64,000 nucleotides of DNA from Rebecca billardiae RCC1528 (lineage: Eukaryota; Haptophyta). Positions within the stretch are counted from its first letter, which is position 1; the number at the start of each line of letters is the position of its first letter. The translations under genes and the position numbers were made by a program. Below, one piece after another: positions 22,653 to 32,823 of this stretch. The stretch spans positions 1 through 64,000 of the forward strand of contig OZ251233.1 in the NCBI GenBank assembly GCA_965240325.2, written 5' to 3'. The notes below the pieces were generated by a model. It saw only the letters and a program-made list of their open reading frames with translations. It was not told the origin of the DNA and did not search any database.

Positions 22653-25600
22653 AACCGCTATAAATAAAAGGCGCGTACCCGCTGGGGAAATATTGCGACA
22701 GCACTGGCACGGCCCGCCGACCCCCCCGCCCGCCAGGGCAGAGTTTCTGAACAAGCGACGGAATTCGGGAGGCGCGAGGGAAAAAAGGACCGCCCGGCGA
22801 CCCACGCAAAAAAAAAAACAGCCCTCGGCAAGCATGGCGGCCCTCGTTCCGCCTCGGCGTTCGCGGGGTCAAGACTCAAGGGCTCAAGGCGGACGTCGTG
22901 CTGTCCGGCGCGCACGCACGCCGGCTCAGCGCGACTCAGCGGTGCGCGAGAGGGGCCACGCGCCGCCGAGCACCGTGCGCTCGGTGCACCCCCTCCGGCT
23001 CGCACCGCCCCACCCGTGGCCCTTGCGACTGCGCCCCCGACGCGAGCGCACTGCCCGCTCGCTCGGCCCGCGCTGAAAGCAAACGCTGCCGGCTGCGCGC
23101 GGCCGCGCGGGCGCACGGCCGAGCGGCCGAGCGCGCTTGTTGGGGGGACGCACTCGCGTCTCCGCCACTCGCACGCACGACGCCGCGCAGTGCGTGGTGC
23201 CCGCCAGCCACGCGTGAACAGCTGCCAAGTCTGCGCGCAGAGCTCGGCCGCGGCGCGCGCGCGGCTGTTGAAAATGAAGGCTGCGCGACTCCTGCTCGCC
23301 ACCGCCGACCCGCGGTGATCATGGGCGCCGGAGTGTGCGCTCGTCTCGACCGCCACGCACCACGGCAAGGGACGGCCGCTCCCTCGAAGCGAGGCGCGTG
23401 TGCGAGCGTGCGCAGCGCGGCCGTGATGGCGAGCACCAGAGGCAGCTCGGACGAGGTGGAGGATGGGGGCGCGGGGGCGGGGGCGGGCTGGGCCGGTGCG
23501 TTGCGCCAGCCACGACAGCTGCTCGCCGCCGCGATGATCGCGCTCGACAGTGCTTCGACAGTGCTCGTCTCGGCCGCCGCGGCAAGGCGAGCCCGCTCCT
23601 TCGACGCGAGGCGCGCGCGCGCCCAGCGGCACGACGGCTGCGCGCCGAGAGCTGGCGCTCATGCGCGATGAGGAGGGGGCTGATGCTTGCCGCTCACTAT
23701 TCGCGCACCAGCAGGCGCAGTTTGGACGGAGAGCAAGATGGGGGGCGGGGCGGGGGCAGCTTTGACCAGGGCGAGGCGCTGGGCCGGCTGTGGCGCTCCG
23801 CTCCCGCAGCTCCCTGGCGTGCGCGTTGCATCGGGCCACTGAGCAGCACCGGCTGCGGGCGCCGCGCCGCGGAGCGCTCCGCTCGAGCGAGCGCGGCGCG
23901 GTCGTGGCAGCCTCGGTGCAGCAGGAGCGCGCGCGACTGAACGCGGGCTCACAAGTCCCAAAGCGCGAGAGCAGTGCCATCGGCAGCCGCCGAATGCGCT
24001 GCTCGGCGCTGCTGCTGCGCACGACTGCGCTCACACTCTGGCTGGGCCGCCCTCGGGCGCGCGCCGCGCTGCCAATCAGTGCGCCGGAGCGGCTCAAGGC
24101 GCCGGGTGGATCCGCCTCTAGAGACGCGGTCCGACCGACCGAGCCGACCCCCTCGACGGCCAGCCACGCAGCGAGTTAGAGCAGCAGCGTCCGCATCGCC
24201 GTCAGCTGAAGTCTCGCGCGAACCGCCGCGTAGGCGCGCCAGCCACAGCCGGCCAGCTGACAGCGGGCGCGCCCTGCGAATCGGTGCATGCGCCCGGGCG
24301 GGATGACGCGCTGGATGGATCGGCCTTCAAAGACGCGTTCCCACCGACCGTGCCGACTCCCTCGACGGTCAGCCACGCCGCCAGTCAGAGCGGCCTACGA
24401 GTAGCCGCCAGCTGAAGCCTCACGCGCACCTCCGCATAGGCGCGCCCGTCACCACCGCCAGCGAGCCGACCGTGGGCGCGCGCCGCGCTGCGAACCGGCG
24501 CGCTCGGGCGGGATGACGCGTGTGGACACGCCCGACCGACGTCTCGACCGCCACGCGCCACGGCAAGGGTCTCCCTCGAAGCGAGGCGCGTGCGCGTGCA
24601 GCCGGCACCCAGCAGCGTGCGCAGCGCGGCCGTGATGCCGCGCACTGGAGGCAGGTCGGACGAGGTGGAGGATGGGGGCGCGGGGGCGGGGGCAGGCTGG
24701 GCTGGTGTGCTGCGCCAGCCACGGCTGCGACGCGCTCGAGCCTCGCGCTGCCGACCTAGCATGCGCTGCGGTCGCTCGGCTGGCTTGCTGCCCACCCCAC
24801 GCATCGCCTGCCATCGCGCCCGGCCCGGGTGGCTGCCATGCGCGCGCCGCCGCCGACACAGCGTCGGTGCGGCCGCGACGGGTCGAGCCTGGGGCGCGGG
24901 CGGCCCGTGCGCGCGCGCGCGAGCAGCCCGCTGTGCTCCACGCCTCGCGCTCGGCTGGACCGCCGCGTGCTGCGCCGCGGTTCATCGCACCTTGCCAGCC
25001 GGAAGGCAGAGGCCACTGGCCAGCCGCTGCCGAGTGCCGCGTGGTCGGAACTCTCTGCGCAGACCGCGCGCGGCTACTGCAACTACGACAAATGGCGGCG
25101 GCGGGCGCGGGCGCGGGTGATGGCTGCCTGGCTAGACGACGCGCACGATGCAGCCAAGGCTCGCCAGCAGACGCCCGCCAGCGCCGAGCTGCCGCCCGAC
25201 CCGCCCCCCTGAGGCTGTCCGACTGCACGCGGGGGGTGCCTACCAGCCAGACGCCAGTAGCGATGGCGGGACTTATTCCAGCGCGGTGGGACAGGGCAAT
25301 GCCCATCGTGCCATTGCTGTTCGCCACCGCTGACGACCCGCGATGGTCAGACCCAAAAGGGCTCGTCTCGGCCGCCACGCGCCCGCGTCGCGGCAAGGCG
25401 CGCCCGCTCCTTCGACGAAAGGCAGGCGCGCGCGCCCAGCTGCACCGCATGCGGGGCGGCCGTGCGCCGAGAGCTTGCGCTCACGCGAGGTGCCGGGCAT
25501 GGTCGCCGCAGCGGCTGCCGCTCACTACGCGCACCAGGTGCAGTTTGGACGAAGCGTAAGATGGGGGGCCGGGGCGGGGGCAGCTTCGACCGAGGCGTTG

Positions 25601-27488
25601 GGACGGCTGCACGTCCTCAGAGCTCCCTGCCGCGCGGCCCGCCTCTGGGGCGCTGGCTTTGCGTCAGAGCCCACTCAGCAGCACTACTAGGCTTCAGCAG
25701 CACTCAGCTGCTGGCGCCAAGCTCGAGCTGCGGCGCGGCCACGGCGGCCCTGGTGCGACGGCAGCGCGCACAGCGTGACGCGGGCTCACACGCAAGCCCC
25801 ACAGTGCGAGAGCCGCGCCACCAGCAGCCGCGACGCGCTGCCGTCTGCGCTGCTGCCTGGCTACGCTCCTGCCCTGACTGGGCCGCCCTTGCTGCACGCT
25901 GGGATGCCCTCGCGGGCGTGGCCCGTTCACCCACCAATTCGGCCGTCCAAGTCGCCCGATTGGCCGCACACAACCATGCCGCGCTGCGCCACGCTTGGCG
26001 CAACAGCACCTGGCCAGCCAGAAAGGCAGACGCCAGCGGCAGTTGCCGACTGGTCGGCTGGACACACGACTAGTGCAGGCAGCAGCGACTGAGACTCCAA
26101 ATGGCGGCGGCGGGCGCGGGCGCGGGGGACGGCTGCCGACGAGACGACGCTCACGATGCATCGACGGCTCGCCTGTGGACGCCCAGCATCGCGGATCCCC
26201 CGCCCGAACCGCCGGGCGCAGCTGTTGGAGAGCCCACTGCGGGCTAGCCGGAGGCAGGTCGGACGACGAGTGGGGCGGGGGCGGAGGCCGCCTTGGGCTG
26301 GTGCGAGGCGCAGGGGCGGATACGGCGCTCCACGTGCGTACCTCCAGGCGCACGACAGCCCCGTCCAACGCGGGCTCGCGCCCATCGCGCCGCGGGGTGC
26401 AGACTTGTCCGCCCCGCGCGGAGAGAGGCCATGCTGAATTCGCGCGCTGCCACCAACGGTCGTCGGTGGCGTCGCGAAAAAAGTGACCAACCCATATTCC
26501 AGGCGGCGAGAAATCCGGCATCAAAGATCAGCATGGCCACACTTCATCCCCGCCGTCCGCCGGAGGGCGGCTGTCGTGCGCGTCGCGTGCGCGCGCACGG
26601 CGGCCCAGTGGTGCTCGAGAGGATCCACGCGCCGTCGAAGCGTGCGCCCAGAGCGCCGCTCACCACGTCCCACGCGCTGCCATCGTGACAGTGCGCGGCG
26701 GCGCGAGCGCACCGCCAGCCCGCCTTGCTCGGCCGCGCTGCCACGCACACGCTGCCGGCCGCGCGCGGCCGCGCGGGTGCGCTGCCGAGCGGTCGAGCGC
26801 GCGTACTGGGGGGATGCACTCGCGTTTCCGTCGCTTGCACGACGCCGCACAGTGCGCGGTGCCCGTCAGCAACGCGTGAACAGCTGCCAAGTCTGCGCAG
26901 AGCTCGGCCGCGGCGTGCGCGGCCGTCCAACATAGAGACTGCTCTTCTGCTGCTCGCCACTGCCGACCCGCGCTGACCGCGCTCGTGTGTGCTCGTCTCG
27001 ATCGCCACGTGCACGCGTCCCTGTAAGGGGCGGCCGCGCCTTCGACGTGAGGCGCGTGCGCGACCAGCGGCATGCAGCAGCTCGGCCCGTAGGCCGCTCG
27101 CGGCCGTGATGGCGCGCACTGGAGGCAGCTCGGACGAGGTGGAGGATGGGGGCGCGGGGGCGGGGGCAGCTGAGCTGGTGCGCGGCGCCAGCCACGTCCG
27201 CGGCGCGCTCCCGCCACGCGCCGCCGAGCAGCATGCGCTGCGGTCGCTCGGCTGGCTCGCTGCCCACCCCACGCGCTGCCGTCGCACCCGCGCGGGCGCG
27301 CGATGAACAGCTGGTGGCGGTCGACGCAGCGCCGGTACGGCCGCGACAGCTCGAGCCTGGAGCGCGGGCAGCCCGTGCGGGCCTGCTCGAGCATGCGGCG
27401 GGGCGCCACGCCTTGAACTCGGCCGCGGCGCCGCGTGCTGCGCCGAGGCCGGCGACGAGCCCAGCCGAGTCGCACTCAGGGGCATTTC
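22653..27488. other. Duplicated GC-rich subtelomeric blocks 2 and 3, no supported gene
   Basis: Two repeat families interleave here. Bases about 22.9-23.5 kb correspond to 26.6-27.2 kb, sharing GTGAACAGCTGCCAAGTCTG at about 23213 and 26874 and GAGGTGGAGGATGGGGGCGC. Bases about 23.7-25.6 kb correspond to 18.26-20.35 kb at offsets near 5.3-5.45 kb. An A-rich run (about 12 A) lies at 22808-22819. The long frames translate to Arg/Ala/Pro-rich sequence with no domain. I call this decayed duplicated subtelomere. Confidence 0.6.
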
Positions 27489-27896
27489 ATGCAGGTGACC
27501 AAGCGTGCGATGCCGCTCGTGCACGCGCACAAGTCCCTCGACTCATTCGTTCGCGAGTACGCCGAGGGGAAGAAGTCGACGGCGGAGCCGCACATCTCGA
27601 CGGTCGCGCAGCTCGTGCGCCGCGTGTCGCTTGCGACGTGGGCAGAGGAGTTCGGCGACAAGGTGCGGCGGCTCTGGCTGAAGAAATACACCAAGCGGCA
27701 GCGCGAATGGCAGCGCAGGGCGGAGACCGACGCGATCGACCTGATCGCGGAGTGCATCACGGCGCGCAAGCTCCTGCGCGAGGAGGCTGGGCTTCCGGAG
27801 AAGGACGGAGTTTATTTCGGCACTCAAGAGCAAATTGATGGCGGCGCGCTCGGACGGCGCGGATGTCGCGCGCAACGGCAGCGGGGCTGCGGGTAG
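27489..27896 (+). CDS. Hypothetical protein or gene fragment, 135 aa
   Basis: I do not recognise it. The frame from the ATG at 27489 gives a Lys/Arg- and Glu-rich, helix-prone protein with segments such as KSLDSFVREYAEGKKSTAEP and WLKKYTKRQREWQRRAET, far more protein-like than neighbouring frames. It sits exactly where the last subtelomeric block breaks down. The final 20 residues turn Gly/Arg-rich, suggesting the true reading frame ends or splices before the stop. The bases just before the frame (TTTCATGCAG) would also serve as a splice acceptor, so this may be the last exon of a broken gene. Confidence 0.3.
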   Translation: MQVTKRAMPLVHAHKSLDSFVREYAEGKKSTAEPHISTVAQLVRRVSLATWAEEFGDKVRRLWLKKYTKRQREWQRRAETDAIDLIAECITARKLLREEAGLPEKDGVYFGTQEQIDGGALGRRGCRAQRQRGCG

Positions 27897-28109
27897 CGGC
27901 AATCAGGTAGCTGACGGTGCGGGCATGCAGGGGGGGCAGCCGCGCGCACGCGCCGCCCCAGGCCCATAGGGGCGCGCAGCGCATAGTATGTAATTTTTCG
28001 AAAATTAATCTGGCCGCTGGACTCATTCTATGATTTAACATTTTTAACGACACAGGTAGGACGGCTGACAGGTCTCCTGATTCGTCGTCGTCGGCAGACC
28101 CGCGCTAGC

Positions 28110-29466
28110 TATAGGGTGGAATTCCCATTTTCTGGCGCACTTCCGCACTGGGGAGGCGGAAAAGCGTCATTTAATACGCGAATCAGGAATAATAAATAAG
28201 AAAGGGAATAAAGCGCACGCAGTGCGAAGAAATTTTTCCGGGTGTATCCGCGTAGTTATTATGCGAAGCACCCAATCTTCTGCGAGGCGGCCTGCTTACT
28301 GCGCACGCGGCGTCCCGAACACCCTCGGGGCTCAGCTGCGGCTCGGCCTGCGCACGCTTAGCAAGCTCGCGTGCGGCCTGCACCTTGCCCGCCGCCTCGA
28401 CTCTCGAGCAAGAGGATCGACGAGTACGAGTGATGTAGTAAGCGTGTGCCGCCGAGCTGCCGTCCGGCAGCCACCCGCGACTGCAGCCGCTGGCCGCGGT
28501 GCCTGGCCTCGGCGCGGCCCCACATGCTCAGCGCTGTGAGCTCCTCCTCCTTCTGCGCTCCTCCTCCAGGCGTTTGGGCCGCCGCCGCCTTGGCCGCCTC
28601 GTCCTCGTCGATCAGCTGAACGGCGGGAGTGATGTCTCTGCTCAGCTGAGTGTGACGTGACAAGCGAGGCGACGAGCGACGGCAGCCCGGTGACCAAGCC
28701 GACGAGCTCATCGTACGAGCCGTCACGCGTGCGCTCGTGCCGTGTCTGAGCTGGCTCGCGCTCGTACGCCGACCAGGCTTTGCTCGGACTGAACGCGTCT
28801 GCTCGGGCGTCCTTGCGTGTGCGCTTGGATGGACGGCCGCGGGCCGTCATCTGGTCCGACCGCGCGCAGCTCGATCTCGGAAGCGTTGAGCTGCTCCGCG
28901 GTTGACTCACCCTCTGCCTCAGGCTCGACCACGGCAGCAGGCCCCGCAGCAGCCGCCAGATAGCATCGGCAGGGGCCCCTGCGCCACCCGCCGCCGACCG
29001 CACATCGGCCAGCTTGCCGCACACGCGCTGGACCACGGCCTCGCCGCGCTTGACGCGGATGTGGTGCCAGGTCGTCGTGCCAATCGCTTGGCTATCGACA
29101 ACGGGCACGGGCACCTCGATCACGACAACGCCTGTCGCGTAGGCTGTGTAGCGATGTCCGTCCACGACTCCGTCGTGGGTGGACGGCGCACGCCATCGCG
29201 GCCGTGGGCGCAAGCGTCTCGTGAATTGTTTTTTTAAAATCACTAATTCGCCCAGCCGCTACATCGAACTCGACAACGGTTGCTTTTACACCCGCGATCT
29301 TTCGACTGTGCAAATGGGGCGCCGCCCCATGCTCAAATCCGAAGAGAACGAAGATGTAAAAGTGTCTGGTCCCTAGATACTGTGCTGTCCGGGTCCCGGT
29401 CCGGTCAGATCTGAGCAGCCGGATTTTCCGCCCGGACAGGCCAGAAAATGGGATTTTCACCCTATA
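28110..29466. mobile_element. 1.36-kb DNA transposon-like element with 27-bp TIRs
   Basis: The left arm 28110-28136 begins TATAGGGTGGAATTCC and ends CATTTTCTGGC. The right arm 29440-29466 is its reverse complement with three mismatches. TA lies at both ends (GCTATAGGG and CCCTATATA), compatible with insertion at a TA dinucleotide. The interior is lower in GC than the flanking genes and carries a degraded minus-strand reading frame (separate entry). No intact transposase with a DDE/D triad was recognised, so it is probably non-autonomous or decayed. Confidence 0.6.
28332..29243 (-). pseudogene. Degraded minus-strand frame inside the 27-bp TIR element
   Basis: This strand and frame has a protein-like stretch near its start (for example YTAYATGVVVIEVPVPVVDS and TTTWHHIRVKRGEAVVQRV). 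Further coding-like stretches lie in other minus frames nearby (around 29260-29400 and 28450-28620, including DITPAVQLIDEDEAAKAAA), as if indels had broken one gene. The frame opens only at GTG, with no usable ATG near its beginning. No family was recognised. It may be the remains of the element's own protein or of a host gene. Confidence 0.25.
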
Positions 29467-29865
29467 TAACGATTATTTCGCCAGCAGGCGATTATTATTA
29501 TTTATATTCGCCGAGTAATATATGATGCGTACTATAAGTATATATATATACGACGCGACCAGACAGTCGTCGAGTAGCTGCCGTGCACGACTACTGCGTA
29601 TATATAGCAGTACGGCTCAGTCGTCGTCAGCACATCGCGCGAGATACATGCATCGCGTCTGCTTAGTGCTCATCACTCAGCACCGCGCGCGCGCCGCGCG
29701 GCTCATCCGCGCTCACGACACGCGCTCACTCTCTCACTCTCATCAGGGGCGTACGCGAGCTCGCGCGGCTCGGTCTGCCTCGCGGGCCGGATCCTCTTCA
29801 GTGCCGGGCTGCGGCCGGCGCGCGGCTCGCTCGCTCGCTCACTCAGCCGGCTGGCGGGCCAGAGC
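29467..29865. other. 3' intergenic region, AT-rich then CTCACT-rich
   Basis: The region runs from the right end of the TIR element to the stop of the receptor-like gene. It holds several TATATA runs (about 29480-29610) and then repeated GCTCACTCTC/CTCGCTCGCTC motifs that probably belong to the 3' UTR of the minus-strand gene. No gene was seen. Confidence 0.5.
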
Positions 29866-32501
29866 TCAGACCTGCCAGCTGAACGCGGCGAGCGCCTGCT
29901 TGACCGCCTTCTGCACCGTGTTGTTGAAGAGCTCGAACGGGTCGCCGCGCCCGTCGGGCGTGGCGAACGACTCGCGGATGAGCTCGAAGATCATGCGCTT
30001 GTCCGTCTCGTTGGTCGCCTCGGCGGTGCGCGCGTCGAACGTGGAGAGCACCTGCTCGACGCGCCGCCTGTTGGTCTGCAGCGCGCGCACAAACGCGCGC
30101 CGCTCGTCGGGCGCCATCGTGAGGTGGAAGATGGTCTCCTCGACGAGCTGCGTGTGCACGATCTCGTACAGGCACCACACGCGCGTGAGGCAGACCGGCG
30201 CGTGCCACGGGTCGAGCACGACCACCACGCGGCCGATCTGCCGCTCCACCTCCCCGATGAAGCGCACGTCCTCGCCCACGCTGTTCTGCCGGATGCCTGC
30301 GGCGGCGCGCGCGCGCGCGCGCGCAGCGCACGCGCCGCGGTGAGCGCGCCGCCAAACCGCGCGCGGCGCACTGCGCGCGGCGCGCGGCGCGCGCGCACAG
30401 TAGAGGTCGACCCAGAGGTAGGTTGCCGCCGCGTCCATGCCGTGCAGCTCGAGGTATGAGTCGACCGCGTCGAGCAGCTTGGTGAACGAGCACGCCTGCG
30501 CGCCGCGCGACGGGGGGCGCGCGCGCGTGAGCGCACGCACTCGCTCGCGCGCGCGCGCGCGCGCGCGCGCGCACACACCTGCGCGTGCGAGACGAAGAGC
30601 GTGGGCCGCGCCACCGCGGGCCGGCCGTTCGCCGTGCGCAGCCCCACGCTGCGCTCGGCGAGCGAGACGTTCTCCGCCTGCGTGCGCCGGCGGATCAGCT
30701 CGCCCACCTCGTACGTGACCGCGCTGTCGTCGATGCCCTCGGCCGCGCAGAACTCGCGCAGGAAGCGAGGCGAGACGCCGAGCATGAGGTGCGGCGAGAG
30801 CGCGCTGGTGGTCGCCTCGTTCGAGACGCGGCGCATCACCGCGGCGAGCACGTCGTCGTGCGCGCCGCCGCGCTGCGGCTCCGCGTTCGGCTCGGGCGCG
30901 ACGTCCGCCGAGCCGAACAGGCAGCACAGCCGGCCGTTGCGCGAGCAGCCGCGCCGCACGCAGAGCCCGACCGCGCCGTAGAGGATGCGCAGCGGGCCGC
31001 GCGGCACGGGCTGGCCGATCGGCTTGAACGCGTCGACCTGGATGTGCGACGTGAGGTTCTGCGCGAGCGTGAGCAGCCCGAACACCACGAGGAAGCGCCA
31101 CGGCTCGTACCGCGCCCACGGGATGAAGAGCCCGGCGCCGAACGCGATGAGCGAGGTGACGAGCGACCAGCGCATGCGCGAGACCAGCCGGTTGAGCAGC
31201 GGCGCGGGCAGGTTGTGCCGCCGCAGCGCGCGCGTCACCGTGCGCTCGGTGAAGAGCGAGAGCACGAGCAGCACGATGGGCATCACCGAGAGCGCCGCGC
31301 TGCTCGTCGCCACCTGCAGCACGACGATGAAGACCGCCCACGCGATCACCAGCCACTTGAAGAAGGGGCGCGTGAGCTTGAGCGAGGCGAGGCCCGCGCC
31401 CACGGCCGCGTTTGCAAAGTAGACTGCGCGCGCACACACACGCACGCGCGCCGCGCGGGTCGTGGGCGGGCGTGAGCGCGCGCCGCGCGTGCCGCACGCG
31501 CGTCCACGGCTCGCCGTTCGCGCGCGGCCTCCCCGCGCAGTGTGGGCGCTCGGCAGCTGGGTGCGCGTGGCCCGTGGCTGCCGCCGCGCACCGAGGAAGA
31601 GCGCGGTCGTGATCGCGCCGACCGCCGTGTACTGCATCGTGAGGAAGAAGCCGAGCGCGTACGGGAAGACGCCGGCGGCCCAGTGCGGGTCGACCGCGAC
31701 GTACGACATGCGCATCAGGTTGACCGCCAGCTCGAGCGCGAGCACCGCGTGCGCGATGGACACGTGGATCCGCCCGTCCGCGCGCACAAACGCGTACAGC
31801 CGGCAGCCCGCGAGCTCGAGCACGGCGGCGGACTGCACGGTGAGCGCGACGCGCCAGAGGTACGCCGCGCCGGAGGCCCACATGCGGGCCCACTCGTTCG
31901 GGTCGGGCGAGACGCGCGCGCGCACGCGCGCGCCGCCCGCCAGCGCGCCCGCCACGTCGCGGAACGCCGCCTGCGACACGTCGGCGGCGGGCGGGTGCGG
32001 CAGGTCGCGCGAGTCGCCGTCCCAGTACACGTTGGCGTACGCGCCGGGCGTGTTGTCCAGCGGCTCGGGGGGCGGGACCCACGCGAGCCACGCCACCGCG
32101 CCCGCCGCGCCCGCGCCCTCCGTCAGCTTCTCGTACGAGCACCGCGCGGACGCGGCGGGCACCGGGTCGGTGAGCACGGCGATCCGGCCGGCGAGCGCGC
32201 CCGCCGCGCCCTTCCACGAGGGGACGCGCCCGGGGCAGCCGCTGTCGTCCCACTGGTCGGGCGTGGTGAGCACGAGCTCGCCCTCCACCGAGAACCAGTC
32301 GGGCGAGTACGCGAACGCCACCGCGTCCAGCCTCGCGCCGGCGAGGCTGGCGACGCTCGACGCGGTGATCACGAGCTCGGCGCGCGCGCCGCAGCCCGCG
32401 AGCAGCAGCGCGGCGCCGGCGCGCGCCGCCGGCGCGAGCCCGCGTCCACCGCCGCGCGCGGCGCGGCGCGCCGGCCGACGGGGCGGCGGCGAGGGCCGCA
32501 T
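29866..32501 (-). CDS. Predicted receptor: PA-like ectodomain, multi-TM, TIR-like C-terminus
   Basis: Four exons on the minus strand, 32501-31592, 31423-30579, 30495-30399 and 30296-29866, join in frame to 760 aa. Introns have GTGCGC or GTGTGC donors and GCAG acceptors. A secretion signal (about 25-41) is followed by a luminal segment resembling a protease-associated domain (about 105-150, CSYEKLTEGAGAAGAVAWLA). About seven hydrophobic helices then lie between 212 and 428. The cytosolic C-terminus (about 579-690) is TIR-like: FVSHAQ, then YLWVDLYCIRQNS across intron 3, then VVVVLDPW and LTRVWCLYEI. The Glu of WCLYE (662) lies where plant TIR domains have WCLDEL with the catalytic Glu. Inference: a membrane sensor with a TIR-family output. 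The domain names rest on motif reading only. An upstream in-frame start region exists, but 32501 places the signal sequence correctly. Confidence 0.8.
30297..30398 (-). other. Intron 3 of the TIR-like receptor gene (102 bp)
   Basis: Minus-strand junctions are GACCTCTACT|GTGCGCGC and GCCGCCGCAG|GCATCCGGC. Removal creates the codon TGC (Cys 618) and the motif WVDLYCIRQNS, characteristic of the domain. Retention would insert 34 Ala/Arg-rich residues in frame. Confidence 0.8.
30496..30578 (-). other. Intron 2 of the TIR-like receptor gene (83 bp), alternating GC/GT
   Basis: Minus-strand junctions are CACGCGCAG|GTGTGTGCGC and GGCGCGCAG|GCGTGCTCG. Much of the interior is (GC)n/(GT)n, an alternating purine-pyrimidine tract. 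At 83 bp it changes frame, so splicing is required to join FVSHAQ to ACSFTKLLDAV. Confidence 0.8.
31424..31591 (-). other. Intron 1 of the TIR-like receptor gene (168 bp)
   Basis: Read on the minus strand the junctions are TTCCTCG|GTGCGCGG and GCGCGCAG|TCTACTTT. Splicing restores a hydrophobic helix (TALFL-V-YFANAAVGAG). The length is a multiple of three and has no stop, so retention would insert an Arg-rich 56-residue stretch in the middle of a membrane helix. Confidence 0.8.
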
Positions 32502-32823
32502 GGGGCCGCGCGGGCGCGAGGGCGAGGGCGGATGTCGCGGGATGGCCCCCCTTCCCCTCCCTCGTTGCAGCTGACCCCCGGCAGATAGCTGTCTAGCCGC
32601 GGAGGTAACGCAACGCGCCGAGCCGACGACGACGGGACGAGAGAGATTGTATGTGGGTAAGCGGGCCCGCATCTTTGCATAGATTCCTCTCCGTGATGAA
32701 TATGCAGCCTTTCATCAGCGGCGTACCCGCATGATTACCACAGTCATGAGTATTTCATCAGTGCCTAAAGATGGCTTAGACGTACTGCGCGGGCCCGTTG
32801 AGTCTGATCATTGTTGATCAGAG
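32502..32823. promoter_or_regulatory. Intergenic: receptor promoter and 3' end of sulfotransferase-like gene
   Basis: 322 bp between two minus-strand genes. It is distinctly less GC-rich than the genes and contains short palindromes (GCGGGCCCGC near 32662, TGATCATTGTTGATCA near 32806) and one TCATCAGT octamer (32755-32762). It should hold the receptor's promoter and the upstream gene's terminator. No TATA box was recognised. Confidence 0.4.
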
